From: JASDSY01 sp041441465
GTDB lineage: Bacteria > Muiribacteriota > UBA9980
Assembly: GCA_041441465.1 (NCBI GenBank)
Contig: JASDSY010000022.1
Span: 310,001-374,000 of the forward strand
DNA length: 64,000 nucleotides
Direction of reading: 5' to 3'
The notes beneath the pieces are model-generated. The model searched no databases. It worked only from the letters and a program-made list of their open reading frames with translations, and had not been told where the DNA came from. This document shows positions 59,868 to 64,000 of the stretch, piece by piece. The position numbers and the translations under genes are program-made. Numbering within the stretch: the stretch's first letter is position 1; each line of letters begins with the position of its first letter.

Positions 59868-62800
59868 ATGTTTTTATCAGAAGTCAGCGTAAACAGGCCA
59901 GTATTTACCACAATGATAGTTTCCGCTTTAGTCGTTTTCGGCATAATCTGCTATACGATGATAGGCGTAGACCTCATGCCGAACGTAGAATTTCCTTATG
60001 TTACCGTAATGACCACTTTAAAGGGCGGCTCTCCGGAAACGTTGGAACTCAAAGTCACGGATAAAATAGAAGAAGTAGTCAATACAATAAGCGGCATAAA
60101 GGAAATGCGTTCCGTCTCGCTCGAAAATGTAAGCCAGATAGTCATTCAATTCGAGCTTGAAAAAAATGTCGATGTTGCCGCACAGGAAGTCCGCGACAAA
60201 ATAGCCAGGGTAAAGAGCGAATTACCTAAAGAAGCCGACGAGCCGGTAGTCGAAAAACTGGATATAGGCGCAAAACCAGTAATATCAATGGTCGTTGCGT
60301 CAGATATGTCGATACGCGACACAACTAAATATTCCAAGGACGTAATAAAAGAATATCTTCAAAAACTCAGCGGTGTCGGCTCAATCAAAATAATAGGCGG
60401 GCTCGAACGCCAGATAAGAATCTGGCTTCATAATGAAAAAATGATCCGCCATGATATCACCGTTTCAGAAGTGACGCGCGCGCTCCAGACCGAGAATATT
60501 GAAATACCCGGCGGCAGCCTCGAAACAGGCCCGCGCGATATAGTTGTCAAAGTAAAAGGCGAAATCGAAAAAATAGAAGATTTCAAAAAATTAAATGTCG
60601 CGATAAAAAACGGCTATACCGTCAAACTGGGCGACGTAGCGACTATAGAAGACGGCGTCGAAGACCAGAAAAACTACGCGCGCTTGAACGGCAAGCAGGC
60701 CGTCGCCGTGCAGGTATCCAAACAGAGCGGTACGAATACCGTCAAAGTCGCAGATGACGTAAAAAACGCGCTTGAAAAACTGAAACCGCAGCTTCCAAAA
60801 GGAATGGAAATAAAAATAGTTTCCGACCAATCCAAATACATAAAAATATCGATAGAGGAAGTTTTCTTCCACCTGATATTCGGCGGCGGACTGGCGATTC
60901 TTATAGTTTTCGTGTTCTTAAGAAACGTCAAAACAACCCTTATTTCAGCGCTGGCAATACCGACATCGGTTATTTCAACATTCGCCTTCATGAAGTATAT
61001 GAATTTTACATTCAATAACCTCACGATGCTCGCGCTCTCGCTTTCGATAGGTATGCTTATAGACGACGCCATAGTCGTGCTGGAAAATATATACAGGCAC
61101 CAGGCCGAAGAAGGCAAAGGAATGATAGAAGCCGCCTTAACCGGCACATCGGAAATAGGGCTCGCCGTCGTAGCCACGACATTTTCAATAGTGGCGGTTT
61201 TCGTTCCGGTCGCTTTCATGAAGGGCCTCATCGGCCGCTTCTTCTTTGAATTCGGCATGACCGTCACATTCGCTGTATTAATTTCACTTTTTATATCTTT
61301 TACAATGACCCCAATGCTTTGCTCGCGTTTTATGAAAGTTACTAAATCTCACGGATTTTTTTATAACCTCCTCGAAAAAATATTCGACGGCATTGACGCA
61401 TTTTATTTATTTTTCCTTAGAATCAGTTTAAGAATGAGGCTTGTAGTTATCATATTGAGCGTACTGTTATTACTCGGAAGCCTTAATATGGCCAAACTCA
61501 TAAAGAGTGAATTTACGCCGGACGAAGATAAAGACCAATTCTCCATAAACATAGAAACTCCGACAGGCTCTTCGATCGAATACACTCAAAATGTAATGAA
61601 AGATCTTGAAAAAGAGTTGATCAACAATAAAAAAATAATAACTGTCTATTCGACCGTAGCCGCCGATGCTCAGGAAAAAGCGAATGCCGGGAATATATTC
61701 GTCGAATTGATTCCAAAAGCGCAGCGTCCCGAAGAATCTCAAATGGCTGTCATGACAAAATACCGGCAGATATTTAAAAATTTTGAAAAAGGCATAGTTA
61801 CAATTGAAAATGTTTCGGATATAGGCTCGAGCGGCGGCCGTAACGCTTCGCTGCAATATGTTTTACAGGGGCCAAACCTCGAAAAATTAAATGAATACGC
61901 CATTCAGTTAATCGACAAACTCAAACAGGTAAAAGGCATTGTCGACATTGACACCACTTATAAAACCGGAAAACCGGAAGCAAGCGTTTATATAGACCGC
62001 GACAGGGCATCACAGCTTTATGTCCCTATCGCTTCAATAGCTTCGGCTGTGCGCACGCTCGTCGGCGGCGAAAAAGTTTCAAAATTCAAGGAAGGCGGCA
62101 ACCAATACGACGTTAATGTCCGCCTGGCTTTAAGCGAAAGAAACGCCATCGACAGCATAAATAATTTTTATGTGCGCTCGGCGTCCGGGCAGGCAATCGA
62201 CTTTAAAAACCTGGTCAAAATCGAGCAAAGTTCGGGGCCGACACAAATTAACAGATTGAACAGGCAAAGGCAGATAACGATTCTTGCAAACCTCGATAAT
62301 TTGCCTATGGGCGAAGCGATTAACGAAATAAACAAGCTCAGCGCAAGCATAAAAATGCCGCCTGAATATTCAGGAAAATTCACGGGCATGGCCGATATTA
62401 TGAAAGAATCTTTCCAGAGCATATTTTTCGCTCTTTTCCTCGCTATCCTCATAGTTTATATGATCCTGGCATCGCAGTTCGAAAGTTTCATACATCCGTT
62501 TACTATAATGCTTTCGCTGCCGCTTTCGGTAATCGGCGCGCTCGGCGGCCTTTTGATTTTCAAAAAAACATTGAGTATATTCAGTTTGATTGGTATAATA
62601 ATGCTTATGGGCCTTGTCACTAAAAACGCCATACTGCTTATAGATTACATTATAACGCTCAGGCACAACGGATTCAACAGATTCGACGCCATAATAAAAG
62701 CCGGTCCGACAAGGCTGCGCCCTATATTGATGACAACCGCCGCAATGGTTTTCGGAATGCTACCTATCGCCATGTCGACAGGCTCCGGTTCCGAATCAAG

Positions 62801-62951
62801 AAGCCCGATGGCAATATGCGTTATCGGCGGCCTTATAACGTCGACCATCCTTACATTGATAGTTATTCCGGTTGTTTATACACTTTTAGATGATATGGTC
62901 AGTTATTTCACAGGCACAAACGAAAATACGGCGCCGGAAAAACAAGCATAA
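59868..62951 (+). CDS. RND-family inner-membrane efflux transporter
   Basis: A 1027-residue proton-driven exporter of the AcrB/MexB (HAE1-like) family. The usual 12-helix, two-large-loop plan is visible. Proton-relay residues are in GMLIDDAIVVLENI (TM4 Asp pair) and GLVTKNAILLIDYI (TM10 Lys). LGDVATIEDG and SRSPMAICVIGGL near the end are family-typical. Substrate is not predictable; hydrophobic drugs, lipids or signals are all possible. GGGAGAA precedes the ATG. It lies between two membrane-fusion proteins in an operon; no outer-membrane TolC gene is in view. Confidence 0.96.
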   Translation: MFLSEVSVNRPVFTTMIVSALVVFGIICYTMIGVDLMPNVEFPYVTVMTTLKGGSPETLELKVTDKIEEVVNTISGIKEMRSVSLENVSQIVIQFELEKNVDVAAQEVRDKIARVKSELPKEADEPVVEKLDIGAKPVISMVVASDMSIRDTTKYSKDVIKEYLQKLSGVGSIKIIGGLERQIRIWLHNEKMIRHDITVSEVTRALQTENIEIPGGSLETGPRDIVVKVKGEIEKIEDFKKLNVAIKNGYTVKLGDVATIEDGVEDQKNYARLNGKQAVAVQVSKQSGTNTVKVADDVKNALEKLKPQLPKGMEIKIVSDQSKYIKISIEEVFFHLIFGGGLAILIVFVFLRNVKTTLISALAIPTSVISTFAFMKYMNFTFNNLTMLALSLSIGMLIDDAIVVLENIYRHQAEEGKGMIEAALTGTSEIGLAVVATTFSIVAVFVPVAFMKGLIGRFFFEFGMTVTFAVLISLFISFTMTPMLCSRFMKVTKSHGFFYNLLEKIFDGIDAFYLFFLRISLRMRLVVIILSVLLLLGSLNMAKLIKSEFTPDEDKDQFSINIETPTGSSIEYTQNVMKDLEKELINNKKIITVYSTVAADAQEKANAGNIFVELIPKAQRPEESQMAVMTKYRQIFKNFEKGIVTIENVSDIGSSGGRNASLQYVLQGPNLEKLNEYAIQLIDKLKQVKGIVDIDTTYKTGKPEASVYIDRDRASQLYVPIASIASAVRTLVGGEKVSKFKEGGNQYDVNVRLALSERNAIDSINNFYVRSASGQAIDFKNLVKIEQSSGPTQINRLNRQRQITILANLDNLPMGEAINEINKLSASIKMPPEYSGKFTGMADIMKESFQSIFFALFLAILIVYMILASQFESFIHPFTIMLSLPLSVIGALGGLLIFKKTLSIFSLIGIIMLMGLVTKNAILLIDYIITLRHNGFNRFDAIIKAGPTRLRPILMTTAAMVFGMLPIAMSTGSGSESRSPMAICVIGGLITSTILTLIVIPVVYTLLDDMVSYFTGTNENTAPEKQA

Positions 62952-63039
62952 AATAAAACTTAATTCGATTCAAATAATTCATTTTGTTTATATTTTCTAT
63001 AATTATAAAAAAATTATTAATTTTAATGAGGTGTTAACA

Positions 63040-63924
63040 GTGATCAGCAAGTTAAAAAAGATTATTATTTTATCAATAGCGGCGGCATTGCTGCAGCCCT
63101 TCCCGGCCGGCCAGGCGTTAGCGGTAAACGATCATGCATTATCAGTACAAAGCGATAAAGCCGGCGAAGGTCATACCATGAAATTACCTATCATACAGGC
63201 GACTGCGGAAACGGAAATAGTGGTTTACGGCACGGCGGCGCCGTTCCAGACCGTGGATATATCCTCAAAAGTCGCCGGCAATATAGAATTTCTTCCATTT
63301 TTAGAAGGCGATTCGGTAAAAACCGGCGAAGTGCTCTTTAAAATCGATAAGGTAGACTACGAGCTGCAGGTTAATGCCGCAAAAACCCAGGTAGAAAGAG
63401 CTAAAGTCGCGCTCGACCAGGCTTCGCTCGAATATCAGCGCGCAGCCGAACTAGTAAGGAGTAACTCAGCGTCCGTCCAGGCGAAAGATAACGCCAATTT
63501 TGCCCGCCTCGCCGCGCAGGCATCATTAAATTCCGCCGACGCCGCCTTAAAAATAGCGGAAAACACCCTCGGCAACACTCAAATGATAGCCCCAATGAAC
63601 GGCGTTATCGCAACTAAATACAGGGAAATCGGCGATTTCATAGATAAAGGAAAACCGGTTTTACAGCTTGTCAATCTCGATCAAATAAAAGCGAAGCTGC
63701 GCGTGCCCGAACTTTTAGTTTCCAAAATAAAAAAAGGCGATAAAATTTCGATATTCGTCGATTCTTACGAATCAGACACATTCACCGGCGAAATTTACGA
63801 AATAAAGCCGGTCGGCGATTCGCTGACTCACTTCTTCGAAGTCACGGCTATAATAAAAAATACTGAAAAGAAACTTAAAGCCGGTATGTTTTTAAAAGCC
63901 ACAATAAAAAAAGGTGATAATTAA
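63040..63924 (+). CDS. RND efflux membrane fusion protein (second copy)
   Basis: A 294-residue adaptor paralogous to the one at 58949. Signal peptide IIILSIAAALLQPFPAGQALA; lipoyl halves VDISSKVAGNIEFLPFLEGDSVKTGEVLFKID and MIAPMNGVIATKYREIGDFIDKGKPVLQL; hairpin at about 95-165; barrel GDKISIFVDSYESDTFTGEIYEIKPVGDSLTHFFEV. The GTG at 63040 with AATGAGGTG upstream gives the same length as the first copy; an upstream ATG inside the RND gene is not credible. It begins 88 bp after the RND stop, and may be made from the same transcript. Confidence 0.9.
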   Translation: MISKLKKIIILSIAAALLQPFPAGQALAVNDHALSVQSDKAGEGHTMKLPIIQATAETEIVVYGTAAPFQTVDISSKVAGNIEFLPFLEGDSVKTGEVLFKIDKVDYELQVNAAKTQVERAKVALDQASLEYQRAAELVRSNSASVQAKDNANFARLAAQASLNSADAALKIAENTLGNTQMIAPMNGVIATKYREIGDFIDKGKPVLQLVNLDQIKAKLRVPELLVSKIKKGDKISIFVDSYESDTFTGEIYEIKPVGDSLTHFFEVTAIIKNTEKKLKAGMFLKATIKKGDN

Positions 63925-63925
63925 A

Positions 63926-64000
63926 ATGCATTTATCGTACGGGGCGTTAAATGCCGTATTAGCAGCGCTGCTATTCGGGCTGAGCGCGCCGGCCGCGAAA
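63926..64000 (+). CDS. Start of an EamA/DMT-type transporter (cut by right edge)
   Basis: The ATG at 63926 begins one base after the previous stop, with AAGGTGAT upstream. The first 25 residues (MHLSYGALNAVLAALLFGLS then APAAK) match the opening helix of EamA (drug/metabolite transporter) proteins. The rest lies outside the window. Confidence 0.65.
   Translation, partial: MHLSYGALNAVLAALLFGLSAPAAK

Noticed and set aside
1..64000. tRNA, rRNA, prophage or insertion-sequence genes
   Set aside because: Both strands were read for T-loop-like motifs, transposase signatures and phage modules; none was convincing.

Overview
The window is a 64 kb stretch of a low-GC, AT-rich bacterial chromosome. 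TonB-dependent receptors, RND efflux with two membrane-fusion proteins, and periplasmic or lipoprotein-type components point to a Gram-negative (diderm) cell. Hydroxylamine reductase (Hcp, class I cysteine spacing), the pentaheme nitrite reductase NrfA with NrfH, tryptophanase and a sulfur amino-acid lyase point to an anaerobe that ferments amino acids and can reduce nitrite to ammonium. I cannot place the phylum from sequence alone; a poorly sampled anaerobic lineage is more likely than a well-studied Proteobacterium or Firmicute. No rRNA, tRNA, insertion sequence, prophage or CRISPR array is visible. Many genes have near-perfect TTGACA-17-TATAAT promoters and strong GGAGG-type ribosome binding sites, which helped fix starts.

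Layout. 1-1.1 kb: start of clpB (minus strand, runs off the left edge). 1.5-2.3 kb: a stand-alone SET protein and a small unknown gene. 2.5-11.2 kb: the classical translation operon rimP-nusA-infB-rbfA-nrnA-truB, followed by a LOG-family gene and an Hpt phosphotransfer protein. 11.2-18.1 kb: cobalamin/metal-chelate uptake, with a cobalamin riboswitch plus a 12-codon ORF and a TonB receptor on the plus strand, facing a minus-strand operon of methyltransferase, binding protein, permease and ATPase and the decayed end of a second TonB receptor. 18.3-19.6 kb: a small ORF and a nucleotidyl-cyclase-like protein.

19.8-24.5 kb holds the most unusual locus: a three-gene minus-strand operon. It encodes a membrane protein whose cytoplasmic tail consists of His-Ser-Ala-Cys repeats, a radical SAM/SPASM enzyme with a PqqD-like N-terminus, and a coiled-coil protein. 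I infer a peptide-modification system acting on a membrane-anchored Cys-rich tail.

24.6-37 kb: mixed genes (WG-repeat protein, Met/Cys lyase, YdeI-like, secreted unknown, lipid kinase, His-tailed MoaB, HEAT-repeat protein, sigma-54 activator without a sensor domain, M23 peptidase, HflX). 37.3-42.1 kb: tryptophanase, then a nitrosative-stress group (4Fe-4S protein, cupin, Hcp). Identical ATTGACTTAAGTCAAT palindromes sit at -41.5 in front of the 4Fe-4S gene and hcp. 42.2-47 kb: thrS without a TGS domain and a large hybrid histidine kinase with an extracytoplasmic binding domain. 47.1-51.2 kb: a DUF3299/ABC/His-rich cluster that looks like metal (probably zinc) handling. 51.3-53.5 kb: a small secreted protein and a thermolysin-type protease. 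53.9-56.1 kb: nrfHA. 56.1-56.4 kb: two tandem candidate small-RNA genes. 56.7-58.6 kb: an ornithine/alanine-racemase-like protein and an HD protein. 58.7-64 kb: an RND efflux operon (MFP-RND-MFP) behind a promoter flanked by two matching operators, then the start of an EamA-type transporter at the right edge.
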